A stretch of 64,000 nt of DNA from assembly GCF_014839805.1 (NCBI RefSeq), contig NC_051128.1:12228466-12292465 (forward strand), written 5' to 3'. The position numbers and the translations under genes are program-made. This DNA is from Manduca sexta. Its lineage: Eukaryota > Arthropoda > Insecta > Lepidoptera > Sphingidae. Below are positions 1 to 25,600 of this stretch, piece after piece (position 1 is the first letter of the stretch; each line of letters opens with the position of its first letter). The notes under the pieces are model-generated. The model was not told where the DNA came from and searched no databases. It was given only the letters and a program-made list of their open reading frames with translations.

Positions 1-879
1 TAAGTAATTGGTGTTGCTTCGCTCGCATGGAGTTTTGAGGGTGACATACATTTCGAATGAAGTAATACGGTGAGGAAGATTTCTACTTCCTCTTAGTAAT
101 TATTTTTAATTTGCTTTCAGTATGCACTATGCAGTGATGTTCCCTTTAGATCTAGTTAAGTGGCAGCGTCTACATCAATAGAGTTGATATAGACGCTTAT
201 TATGTTAGATTTATTAAAATTCAATATATTATTTCAATATGATATTTTTGCATCTCACTAAAAGGTGTTCGTTAGAAGTAAACGCAGGAACAGCTGAACA
301 GATTTTGATGAAATTTGGCACACGAATAAACTATGTCCTGAATTAACTCATAGACTATTTATCTTGGTTATTTGTCCCCATGGCAAATAAAGGAATTATT
401 TATATTTTTTAAATAGATACCGCATACCTTACAGAAGGCGTTATAATCGCGGCCGAAGCCACAAGTAACAATTAGTTTGTCTATAGAACATAACATCAAC
501 AATCACACATTATTTTTATCTGTATCTGTTATTTCAAAACAATGTATATAAAAATAAATCCCAAGTATACAGTTTGATATTGTAATTTATTGAGAATATT
601 TCGTGTCAACAAACATTTATTCTGATACAAAAATGTTTTTTCATACACAATGTATGTGACACAGAAAGCGCAGGAAAACAAGTGATTTATATTCAATATA
701 ACACGATCTTTGGCGGAGTCCACACAATCTGTTTATCAGATTTGATCCAACTGCGATGTACCGGGAAATGAGAACTGGTTTGGGATTTGTCTTAAACTCA
801 CATTTAATATTAGAAGGTTCTATTTATTTGAAACCCCACAAAATTTGTTTAATGTATAGATTAGTTTGCATTTATTTGT

Positions 880-1081
880 TGCGTAAATTTAACCGTTTAA
901 AATTTTAAGAGGAACAATTTTCTCCGTTTCTGCAACATTTTTGATTGATCATTCATCATTGATGCTCCGCTCTTATTGGTAGTAAATGGATTTTCCAACT
1001 TTAAAAGATATTTCCAATTCGAACCAGTAGTTCCTGAGATTAGTGTGTTCAAACTTCAGCTTTATATTATTGTATAGATTT
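880..1081 (+). repeat. Degenerate copy of the 123-bp-unit repeat family
   Basis: Contains degraded versions of landmarks seen in the full copies at 2617 and 62229: AACCGTTTA, GCTCCGCTCTTATTGG, AGTAGTTCCTGAGATTAG and the tail CTTTATATTATTGTATAGAT. It has one unit only, with no tandem array. Confidence 0.7.
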
Positions 1082-1184
1082 GTGGCTATTGCTACACAGG
1101 AAATGTGATAACATAGGTTTCATCATATGCTTTTCTTTTCTGATTTTTACTGGTTAGGTTTTTTTTTAATGTTCCCATGTTGTC

Positions 1185-1330
1185 AGCACCGGAGAGAATT
1201 CTGCGAATGAGATACTGAATTTCCTCAGCTTAACGACAACAAGGGGTACATGAAAGAATGGGAGGGAAGGAAGAGGATGAGATTATAGAGAGGGATTGGG
1301 GGTTAGAAACTTCAAACCACCTCATTTCAT
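1185..1330 (+). repeat. Degraded fragment of a dispersed repeat (family of 50735 and 56820)
   Basis: Shares a weak word order with the better copies: CTGCGAATGAGATACTGAAT, then a purine-rich run of AAGG/GGGAGGGAAGG type, then AAACCACC. It is much decayed. Confidence 0.45.
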
Positions 1331-2616
1331 TGTAGTATGTTGACCAGATATCTATTTACCCGACTGCAACAGCGGGTAATTTAATCAATATCATTCTTGA
1401 TAGAGCTAAGTAACCATGATTAAATAATGTTTATAGTTGAGCGCGCCACTCGTTTGTTTGCCCCCTATGTGGCAGCCGCAAGTATTTCTACATCTGGTCG
1501 AAATACATAAACAACTTAGCGGTGTGACGTCGTATGAAGCGGGCAACTGACTTCCGATCCAATTAGTTTTGTTTTTTTAACCGACATCAAAAAAGAAGGA
1601 ATTATTTTTGTATTATTTTGAGCAGACTTCAAAAAGTAGTTTGTACTCAATGGGCTTCGTTAATGTTTTAGTGAAAGGGTGTTACTTTGTCGTTCTCTGA
1701 GACTTAATTTGCATATAGATAGTTTTTAGATGGGAGAGTAATATTGATTACTTTATCTCGTAAAAATATACGGTTCATGGAATTTTTTCCGTTAAAAGAT
1801 TTCCACGAGGCCGGAGACTTAATATAATACTAACCAACCTTGTAAAAATAATTTAAGGAAATTAAAAAATACAATAATTATTTATTATGTTTACTTGAAC
1901 GTTTATTGAAATAAAATAACTTTACGGATTTTTCCATTGCGACCATGAAAAGGGCAGTCTTCAAAACGTCCGGAGTTAATATTAAACAAATTTATCGCGA
2001 AAATTTCTTAAAGCAATCTTATTTCAAAATATACAATATTTTCCAATAAGTACTACAGTTTGTAGCTTTTAACCAAATCAAAAAATGTTGTTTAGGATAC
2101 TAAAGAACTGATTAATCAGTGTTCTAGATCTAAATTCAACGTGTCAATATTTGAGTACGATCTATCCTTCGCACGGTCTAGGTTATATATAATTAATTAC
2201 CCCATGCCTATATTTCTTCACGTATCAATAAATTGGGCAAGTGTTCGTCAAATACTGGTTGTTAGCATACTTTTACCCGAACATTGGAGAGTTCTGATGT
2301 CGATTTTGTCAATGATATTTTTTTATGTTTTTTTTTTTATATTCGAGAAAACTTGTCTAATATTCGTGCCTCAAATAATTATCTGATTCATGAGTGCACA
2401 ATATAGTTGAATATGTAATTTCGAAAAAAGCATATGTCTGAAAATGAAAAATGTTCAGGTAATGGAAAAAAACATGAAAAAATTTTTTTTGGATTCAATT
2501 AGCAATGAAAAATTTACAGATGTTTTTGTTATTTGTTATTATATATACATGTCTAGATATTTTATATTTGTGACATTTACCCTTTTCGAAATTGCATATT
2601 CAGCTGTATATAAAAC

Positions 2617-3740
2617 TACTAGCTTTTGCTCGCGGCTCCGCCCGCGTTATAAAGTTATTCAGGCTAAAGTTTTCCGTTATAAAAATAGTAGTTTCCCGGG
2701 AGCCTATGTTCTTCCCAGGGTCTCAAACTGTCTCCATACCAAATTTCATCTTAATACGTTAGGTAGTTTTTGAGTTTAACACGTTAAAGCAGACAGATGC
2801 AGCGGGGGACTTTGTTATATTATTTAGAACTTTTTAAGTGAAACAATCCCGTCATACATCATTGTTGCATAACTTTAACCGTTTACGCAGCGCAGGCAAC
2901 GGAAGCTCTCAAAACTCATAATTTTCCCCGTTTTTGCAACATGTTTCATTACTGCTCCGCTCCTATTGGTCATAGCATGATGATATATAACTTTGAGCAC
3001 TCCACAAACAAAGGACTATTCAACACAAAAATATTTTTCAGTTCGAATCGGTAGTTCCTGAGATTAGCCATTACTGCTCCGCTCCTATTGAATATAGCGT
3101 GATAATATATAGCCTATAGCTCTCCACGAACAAAGGGCTATCCAACGCAAAAAGAATTTTTCAGTTTGGACCGGTAGCTCCTGAGATTAGCCATTACTGC
3201 TCCGCTCCTATTGGTCATAGCGTGATGATATATAGCTTATAGCGGTCCACAAATAAAGGGCTATCCAACACAAAACGAATTTTTCAGTTGAAACCGGTAG
3301 TTCCTGAGATTAGCCATTACTGCTCCGCTCCTATTGGGTATAGCGTGATGATATATAGCCTATAGCACTCCACGAATAAAGGGCTATCCAACGCAAAAAG
3401 AATTTTTCAGTTTGGACCGGTAGTTCCTGAGATTAGCCATTACTGCCCCGCTCCTATCGGGTATAGCGTGATGATATATAGCCTATAGCACTCCACGAAC
3501 AAAGGGCTATCCAACGCAAAAAGAATTTTTCAGTTTGGACCGGTAGTTCCTGAGATTAGCCATTACTGCCCCGCTCCTATTGGGTATAGCGTGATGATAT
3601 ATAGCCTATAGCACTTCACGAACAAAGGGCTATCCAACGCAAAAAGAATTTTTCAGTTTGGACCGGTAGTTCCTGAGATTAGCGCGTTCAAACAAACAAA
3701 CAAACAAACAAACTCTTCAGCTTTATATAATAGTATAGAT
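2617..3740 (+). repeat. Dispersed repeat with six tandem ~123-bp units
   Basis: It begins near AGCTTTTGCTCGCGGCTCCGC and ends AAACAAACAAAC...CAGCTTTATATAATAGTATAGAT. Inside, ATTACTGC(T/C)CCGCTCCTAT recurs at 2948, 3070, 3193, 3316, 3439 and 3562, giving six near-identical units of 122-123 bp that end in GGTAGTTCCTGAGATTAGC. The array stops at 3684. A second full-length copy with the same layout and orientation lies at 62229-63370. No open reading frame of note; the class is unknown and it is probably non-autonomous. Confidence 0.85.
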
Positions 3741-3814
3741 TTCAGCGATACACAGCTATACTGATTTGAAAACAATTACTGTAAATATTGATGAAGTTAT
3801 TTATATGTTTCCAG

Positions 3815-16948
<13,134 letters not shown>

Positions 16949-19266
16949 GCCGGCGCGGAGGGTGAGCCCCCGCGGTGCCGCGCCCCCGCCGCCGCCCGCC
17001 CAGCTGACTCCCGCGCGCCGGAGCGGTCTCAACCACGCGCTCGGCGGGACATCCCCTCCCCTCACACTTATTTATTGTCACATCGCAGCGTTTGTGTTCG
17101 ATACGTCAGCCTCGCCTAATCGCATTCGAGTTATCATTATGTAATTATCGCATATATTTGCATAAATTTATGTTGAGCGTACGTTATCCAATGTCCCGAG
17201 GTCGTCGACCCGCGTTTTTTAAGTTCCTATTAATATTAAACGTGATTGAACGTATCGGTCTTCGTCGACGCGTGGTTGAGCTTCCGTCCGCATTAGCTAT
17301 CTGTTACGAGTGAGCCGACATCGGTGCGGCACCAGATGGACGTTATATCACGTTTACAATCAGTACATGTTGGCAGCATCGACGTCACACGACGACAACG
17401 CAGCCATATTTTCTACACACAAATGTACCATATAGAACATTCCTATTTTTAGGAAAAGTATAGTGTCATTCATGATTTTTTATTATACATATTGTTTGAT
17501 GTTAATTGGTAGTCTGGTAATTAAAAAAGTACCTGAGAAAAAAAATAATGATCAAAACGATTACGTGAGTCGGTATTTTGCAGGGACGGTGATTTGCGAT
17601 GCTTATTGTATAGAGAAAAATTTTATTATTGTATTACTAAAAATCGGTTCAATTTGATCTCTGTGATGATTCGCTGAACCAATAGCGGCTAGTGATTACT
17701 AATAGTGCTGTCACAAGTACGGACAGTTTTGTCGACAGTCAGACGCCGACACGGCTATACATAAGTTCGCGCGGCTCTAGCGACGGTAATGCGCCGCTTT
17801 ACACTCGCAGATACCGTCCGAACGCCACCACGATCAAAACTGTCCCCGCTTGCAACGCTAACGAATACCGACCGTGATGTGATGTGAACGAAAATCATGA
17901 CAATGTCACCCAAACTGTTGTAAAATAACTTCATACTTCTGGCAGTTGCTGATTAGCTTTTGTAAGAACAAGCGACACATCTCTCGCAACAGCGCGTAGT
18001 GCCGTCGGCGAGTCGGCGCATTGTGATATTGTATTAGGGTCCCGGAGCGCGGCCCCTAGCGGACGGACGTCGCCGCGTGCGCCTGCGCACGGACGGTACA
18101 CTTGATGGATACGTGACGACTGATATTATGTATGGCTCGGTGAATGTATGTGTTTTGGTATATAAACGGAACTCACATTATTTAGCCGCTGTAAAACGAA
18201 GTCTGGAGTGATATAGTGAAGTGAAAGGAGACCGCGACTGAAGCAATGGTCTTCTGGCGATGAGGTTGGGAAAAGCGGATATGTTAAGGCTCTCGCACGG
18301 CGGCGACGTCCCCTCAGACATTAGTGTAGGCGAGATCTACGTCCCAATGTTACAAGTGACTTAATATTTGTATATCGTTTAATATTGCGGGGCCACCGGT
18401 GACTACGAAGCTGCCGATTCAGTGATATATTTACATATAAGATAGTTTGTACGTTTGTATCTCAATGTCGCTGAATTGTGTGTGTTGAGCAGAAATAATA
18501 GTAATCTGTCGCAACTAAGCGCCTCGGTTGTTTTCGTATTTCTATTATATCACGATAATGATTACAGTTAAATTGGTTTAACACGTTAGTAAAATTTAGT
18601 GTATGCATTTGCTATCTTATTACCGCTCAATAAGTGTCCTCCATATTAGTAGTTCAGTAACCGAGAATCGCCGAGGCGCGGAGTGAGTGTCGACGGATCG
18701 TGCCTCGCCCCGGACCACTGACCCGCGCTGGATCGGCGCGCCTTCGTAGTGTGGTCCCGACTCGTGTGTGAGTGTGTGTACTCTCGCCAAACGGTACAGT
18801 GACAAAGCAATAATTATACGAATAAGTGACATCCAACCGCGTTCCGGGACACGTTGTTTTAACTTGTGTAGACGTTGGAGTTAGAAATTTGTTTTAAGTG
18901 GTAATTGTGGCGCACCCCGCCGGCGCCGGACCGTCAGCCGTCAAGCTCCGCGCGCCTGCTGCGAGTGTCGCGGCGTGCGCGGGCGCACCGCCAGGCGGCC
19001 GCGGCCGCGCACGGCCGGCCCGCAGGCACGCCGACCTTACGGGACTCGCGCTGGTCTTAGCTATAGGTTTAAAGTGTAAAACACTGACAAATCTGATCGA
19101 AAATAGTTTATACATTGCATGCTTCTGGTTTGTGAGATGGCGCGGACGGGGTGCGTTCAAATTAGGCGTTAAATATAGTCGCATCTAGATTCAGTGTGCC
19201 CGCGCGATACGCTGTCTCGCCTCACGCTCTCAACAATATTGTACATTTTATGTAACTATGTGTAAG

Positions 19267-19272
19267 AATAAA
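19267..19272 (+). terminator. Candidate CNOT3 poly(A) signal, proximal
   Basis: AATAAA, 2.3 kb after the CNOT3 stop. It would give a 3' UTR of about 2.3 kb. A second candidate lies about 1 kb further on. Confidence 0.4.
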
Positions 19273-20326
19273 GTTCAACATACTATAGACGCACGCAAGT
19301 ATAATGTTATAGAAGCTCAAAGACTCGGAACAATAGACTGAAGTTATGTAAATGTTGAATATGGAATAGTATTAAAAAGAATGTTATGCAAAATGCTTGG
19401 ATTGAAGTGTGCTCTAAAAATTCTAAACGTAATATTATTATGATTTATTTGGATCTGAGATCTTGTATCGTGCAATAGTCTTGTGACACGCGACCACTTG
19501 AACTGAACTCACTCGGGGAACACGTCGAGTACGCTTAGAATTTATATAAACAAAAAGTTTTTCCAAGTGAGATTGGTTCTAGCTAGCGAATCACTTTATT
19601 TAGCCCCAATCTGTGTGGAGGTGAAACTTTAATATGTATATAGAATTTTGTTGCCTCCCTTTGAGTAATGCGATAGATGCCGGAGCGAGTCCTGCGCAGG
19701 CGCAGGTGAGACAGCGTACTGTAGCGTCGGTGATAATGTTCGCGAAATAGTACTACTGCCAGATGACAAATGCCTTCGACGTACAATGATCGGGATAACA
19801 CCAAAACAATGTATTCCATTTTGAGAGCCCATAGAGTAATTTTGTAATATTTTCATAGTGAAGTATAGAGCGGGATTGTCGCACAAAGTGGCGAGTGCGT
19901 GTGTGATGGTGTGACGGTGGAGTCGCGAACTGCAGGCTGCAGGTGTAAAATGTAAGTGTAAAGCTAGAGTAGGCAGCAGCGAGCGACGCCGCGGCGGGCC
20001 CTAGTGGAGCGGTGACGACGCGCGATCTCGTTATTTACGCGTGTAAAGTTGATAGTTTTCACTTTTGTAAAAAGTATATCGTGAGGAAATGAAATGTCGT
20101 AAATAATAATTTAAAAAAATTATCTGTACAGTTCTATTTGTATAGAAATAATAAATAACGATTAAAAAAATTTAAAACAAGTTGTGATTTCTTCTTGAAA
20201 CGCTTAGTGTGTAAGTGCGTCAGTTTATATTATGTTCCGCGCGCCTTGTTTAGTGGCGCCGCGCGGTTTGAGCATTTCTTTTTTTATTTATTTTTCTATT
20301 GAAAGGAATGACTGTTTACTTTGTAG

Positions 20327-20332
20327 AATAAA
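20327..20332 (+). terminator. Candidate CNOT3 poly(A) signal, distal
   Basis: AATAAA followed within 40 bases by a TTTTGTTTGTTTG T/G-rich stretch, as expected downstream of a cleavage site. It would give a 3' UTR of about 3.4 kb. Confidence 0.35.
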
Positions 20333-20655
20333 CTCGTAAGAAACCATTTAAACATTTTGTTTGTTTGAGGATCGCACTGATTCCCAGTTTATTAACAATT
20401 ATTTAACAGTCTATGTATTTGTTGCAAATATATTTATATATGGCACGAAATATTACCACAGTGATGACTTCTGTTTGAAACTAAACTTGCTATGGAATTG
20501 CATTAACATATCCTTATTAAAAGTGGTTAATCTAAGAATGTTACACAACAAAAAATCATAGTATTAAATACACATTTTGACACATTCCACTTATTTTGCC
20601 GAAATGATAGCACGCCAAATATTGTATTTCATTCTGATACATGAAATTCTTAAAT

Positions 20656-21018
20656 TTAAGGCGATACCTCAAGATTCATTTTCATACATTTTGTTTCACC
20701 TTTAATCTGGGTAACTAAACAAGTATTGGCAAGTAAAGAATTTAAATTCACGTCTAGTTAGTGATTAGTTCTCGCAGTTGAAGAAAACGTAAAATAATTA
20801 ATAATCATGGATATTTCGGCCTTTAAAATTTAATATGACGAAATTTTAAAGGCAGAAATATCCATGATTATTAATTATTTTTACGTTTTTCTTCAACTGC
20901 GAGAACTAATCACTAACTAGACGTGAATTTAAATTCTTTACTTGCCAATACTTGTTTAGTTACCCAGATTAAAGCCGAAACAAAATGTATGAAAATGGAC
21001 CTTGAGGTATCGCCTTAA
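20656..21018. mobile_element. Long foldback MITE with TTAA ends
   Basis: Same family as 13201-13474: TTAAGGCGATACC at the left, GGTATCGCCTTAA at the right. This copy is a near-perfect palindrome of 363 bp. Its arms include ATTTAAATTCACGTCTAGTT and CTCGCAGTTGAAG...AACGTAAAA, meeting at AAATTTAATATGACGAAATT. The shorter copy looks like a deletion derivative of this form. Confidence 0.88.
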
Positions 21019-22558
21019 TAAGTTTGGTATCAATGTTTTATTCTCGGGGAACATATAGGGTTTGGTGTATTCATCAACAATTTAAATGAAATTTAAAATA
21101 TATCTAACCACTTTTCAAATTACTACAAGATCAGATTTTGTTTTTCTGTTGAAGCCAATGGGATGATGAAAATAGCCTCTAGAGAATCTCATGTAGAACA
21201 CTGTCTTAGGGGAGTATATATACTGATGGCTTATCCTTAGACTCCAACGAGACCTAGGTTTCCTACATATGAAAATATATAGAACCATTTAAAATACTTG
21301 AACAATATTTGGGGCTGATTTCAATAAACAATTCCAATGTTTATCTTTAGTCCAGTCCTGGGAGTTAACCAATCTATATGTCATAAAAAAAATAGCTTTT
21401 CAAATAAACTATCAGGAATGTTCAATTTTGTCGTACGATCAAAATGTCCGAGTGGGATAGTATATTGAAATCAGCGCTTAGTCAAAAAATGAGTTCAATG
21501 GATCGTTTCATTCTCATTATTGAGCCCTCCAAAAAGACGCGTTTGTTATGAAAGACTGGTAATGTGGATGATTTCTCAGGTCTGGTATTGCGGGCGTTTA
21601 TGGGCGGCGACATTTGCATCTCAGAAGACCTACTCGCATGTTTGCTCCTACTAAGAAAGATATAAATTCTGAGGAAGGATATTAACCACCTATGAGTAAC
21701 TAGTTTGCTATATCAGGTGTTAATAGTGACTTAATTCAATAACGGTGAACACTATCACTTTACTGTACACAAATATGAATCAAATAAGTAATAGACGGAT
21801 GGATCAGAACATGGAATGATAGAATAGTTACTACTCACTTTCTTTGATTTTATGCAAACCAGGGGTCGCAGCCAAGACACCTTTCTACAATCGTTAACAC
21901 TATAGAGGACAAAAAAAGGGCTATTACAGACACTAAGTCTGTCGCTAGGATGCTTTATTCCCATACACATTACATTTCAAAGGTTGCGAGCGCTTAAAAT
22001 GCTCACCTAAAAGTCCAGTGTGTTTGTATAAGCTGGCCCATGCCAGGCAACAAACGTAGGGTCATTATAAAAGAAAAACATTTTTGTTTTCTACTTAACG
22101 ATTGCTGAAAGGTTCCTTGGCTACAGCTCCTGATACTCGTAGTAATCATTGTCACAAATCGCCTTCATAATATTGTCTATGTTCTCCCAAACAAGCTTTT
22201 TCATCGCTCATCTGTTAGGGTTGATTTACTGTCAATCCTTGTTAAAAATCTTGGTAAAAGGATCAGAAATTATGGATGAGTTCGAAGCAAATTTGAACAT
22301 TTAGCGGTGTTCTTGGACGTCGCGCCGGCGCATTTTTGGTTTGTAAAAAACTCAGCTCGGCCACTTAATTCTGTACTCATTTTCTTTATTAATAAAAAAA
22401 TATACAAAGATAAAAATAAATGGATGACACTCGTAGCAGACTCCGATCGAACAGGAGGAATATGATGCGACTCGCAGTGTTGCCATTTTATTTAGGGGGT
22501 GCCCCACACTTGGCTGTAGTGTGAAGTGTTCATGAACAAACGGTAACCTATAAGTGTC
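21019..22558. other. Intergenic spacer between CNOT3 and DDX47
   Basis: No gene, structured RNA or clear repeat was recognised. The two genes converge here. Short open frames occur but lack start context, splice continuity or family resemblance. Confidence 0.5.
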
Positions 22559-22564
22559 TTTATT
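22559..22564 (-). terminator. DDX47 poly(A) signal
   Basis: AATAAA on the minus strand (TTTATT on the plus), 45 bases after the DDX47 stop codon. A further one lies at about 22380. Confidence 0.65.
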
Positions 22565-22608
22565 AAAATGTAGGTAATAAAACACATTCAATTAGCTATA
22601 AAGTGTAT

Positions 22609-25600
22609 TCATCGTTTCTTCTTCTTTCCGCCATGCTTGCCGGGCTTGCCCTTGATCCTGCGTCGCACGCCGGCGGCCTCCTCGGTGTCGTCGTCGGAGT
22701 CTGCGCCGCGTTTCTTGCCTTTCATACTCTTTTTGTCTTCTAACTCTTTCATTTCCTATAAAGAGTTTTGCTATCGTTAGCAAATCAGAACAAATATTTG
22801 TTCATCAGATTTACCTGGGTTTAATATGGTTACTGACATTTTGCTGGCTTACTATTAATTTGTAATAGTGACCCAACGATTTGATTTCATTCTTAGACAT
22901 GTTACTGCTACTAATAAAAAGCTACAGAGTAAAAATATAAAGTGGTGCAGCTTATAACATATGTCTTCACAATAGTGGTAGGGCTACCCTGTAGACATAA
23001 TCTACAATGTGAACTGTTCGAATGGGTATCAGTCCAGCTCATTGGGTTTCTGCTTCTCGCGCCTTTGCCTTTCATTTTCCTGGTGGTTATTAGTTTCTGG
23101 AGCTTATAACCGGATTTACGGGCGATGTGACCAAAGAATTCAAAATATTATAAAATATAATTGCTGGACTTTACTATAAAAACAATACTAACAATTTTAG
23201 TGAGTCGTTGTGCCTCTGCGACCCTCTCCTGCAGCACCATGACCTCACTTTCCTCCGTCTTGTACAGCGGCAGTTGTTTGCCGATTAACTGCTCTATGCG
23301 CTGGTACAGCTCCACGTCATACTGAAATCAGAAAATATTAATGTTTCACAATTTGTGGCTTGTGTTGAACTTCTCTCGACTTCTTGATTATGGCAGCAAA
23401 ATAATGGGTTAGCCACCCTTGTAGTTTGTTATTTACTTATGCATGTTCCCTACACACGCCTGATGTAAGGCTGTGAGGCGTATGTATCACACGCCTTAAA
23501 CACTAAAAGCATGTCCAGTACACAAAAGATAGCGCATTATTTTGGCGCTGTAGTCACTGTCGCCTAATCTGTAAAATGAACAAAATTACTAGTCCTCATT
23601 TTTGTTTATAATATGAGGTAACACCTATTCCTTATCGGGTTATGTTGTCTTTAGCATTATTTCTAAATTCTGCACAGCTGTAGAGTAACATTATTGTTAT
23701 AATTAATAATTACCTGTGACACAAAAGTGATAGCTTTCCCGGCTCGTCCAGCGCGCGCAGTTCGTCCCACGCGATGGATGTAGTCCTTACTGTGCAGCGG
23801 GATGTCTAGGTTTATCACCACGTCCACGTGAGGAATGTCTAGACCTCTGGCGAAAGAACAGCAAACTTGAATTTGTGGGTGGAATTTATTTCAAGATTTC
23901 TTTACATTTTCTAAACCGTGACTGAACTACTATCACACCTTTTATAAGCGAAGGGGTAAGCAGAGGCGCAACTAATACATCTATTTTTCGTCGTGTGTAT
24001 TACGTTCCACGACGTAATAGAAGAGCCTGTCGCCATATCGGGCCACTAATGCGATTGATTCTCGCAATTGACTACTGGTCTATAATATAGAATAGGATAT
24101 TAATTATAGAATAGTCTATATTATAGGATAGGATATTAATGCGCGTTGTAGACGCATTTGGAAGGCATTGCCAGTTGAAATAAAAAAATATTTTGTATTT
24201 TATCGCAGTTTTACACATTATAATATATTTACAAGGTTTTGTTACAACTTGGTAATGGCTATTGGTTTGTTATATTAACGGTCGGAGTAAATTATAATTA
24301 TAATTTTTTGTATGGGTTGTTATGGGTCAATACGATCACATACAATTCAAAATACCTTACCTGGAAGCGACATCGGTACAAATCAGGACAGAGCGACTCT
24401 TGTTCTTGAACTTGTTGAGCGCGGCGAGGCGCTTGTTCTGCGACATCTGCCCGTGCAGCGGTACCGCCGATAGACCTAGGTTGCGCAGGAGCAGCGCGCA
24501 CCGGAGTGCGCCCGCGCATGTTGCCACAAACACTATGAATGTGTTGCCTGCCATCTCATTCAGGATGTGGACAAGGTATACATCCTAGAATGAGTTTATT
24601 AGAATAATAGAAAATATTGTTCAGGGAGGGACGAAGTACAAATAAGTACCTATGGTCTTTACTATGTATGGAACAGATTTATCATTCCCACAATCTGCAA
24701 AAAAAGTATAGAATTTCGAGTTTAGAGTTCAACCTGCTACTAGAATAACAAAACAATTCTAAACTAATCAACTTACTTTATATTTAACAGGTATGAAGAT
24801 ATAGTACTGCAACAGCTTCTCAACAGTTTGATATTTGGTGGACACCTCCACCTTGACTGGATCCTGGAGCGAGGCTCGTTGCAACTTCTGAACCTTTTTG
24901 GTCATTGTGGCCGAAAACAAATATGTGCGGCGCTCGCGCGGGATCACGCGCAGGATCTTATCCACTTCCACTTCAAAGTCCATGTTGAGGATGCGATCTG
25001 CTTCGTCCATTACCTGCAGGAGTTACAAATGTTTCAGAGGCCATGAATGAGAAAGAAGAAATCAATATTATTATGCAATCAATTTGTAAAAATATGAAAA
25101 TAAAATAAATTCAATAAAAATATGTAAAATTTTCTTTATTTCTACACCTTTCTGTTATGTTTAAATAAACTCAATATTTTAATAAATATGTGTTTATTCC
25201 CCATTGTAGCTGACACTGTGATTAATATTTTACTTCTAAGCACATAGGTGGTACTTTTTAAACCTTTCACAAGAATTAGCACTATATTTACCAAATTTTT
25301 AAAACTGAAAGGTTTTAACAATAGCAATACTTGTAAATCTCAAAATCTGGGTTAATTAAACCACATAATCAGCTTTGCCGACAAGAAGGTTAAAACAAAA
25401 TGTCCTGTCTATTAATGCGTATTGAAGATTTTTTGTTTTTCTTTTTATACTTTTTTTCATTGTTGTTACGAGTGTGTGGAAAAATAAATGGTTTAAATAT
25501 TAAAAAAAAGGTTATTTTATCCATAAGCTGGACAATTGATTCCTCATAAGCTGGCATAGAATCATTAGCACAGTTCTGTACTGTGTAGAATCAATACAAA

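Larger units (their letters stand above)
1..3814 (+). other. Upstream intron of CNOT3, repeat-rich
   Basis: No coding exon was recognised before 3815, where the first CNOT3 exon follows a good acceptor (TTTCCAG). The window opens with TAAGT, which would fit the tail of a GTAAGT donor just outside the window; that is only inference. The stretch holds three dispersed repeats, listed separately. The remainder is AT-rich without a recognisable gene. Confidence 0.6.
16949..20340 (+). other. CNOT3 3' UTR and downstream region
   Basis: After the CNOT3 stop at 16946-16948 there is no recognisable gene up to the MITE at 20656. The sequence is mostly non-repetitive and contains CpG-rich patches (about 18000-18080 and 18900-19050), which is unusual for an intergenic spacer and fits a long 3' UTR. 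AATAAA signals are at 19267-19272 and 20327-20332. Where transcription really ends cannot be told from the sequence. Confidence 0.5.

Noticed and set aside
2948..3684. CRISPR-like array
   Set aside because: Units are contiguous 123-bp tandem repeats with no short repeat/unique spacer pattern, in a eukaryotic intron.
18894..19188. 96-codon frames on both strands
   Set aside because: The composition follows a GC-rich patch in the CNOT3 3' region, with no family resemblance and no splice support.
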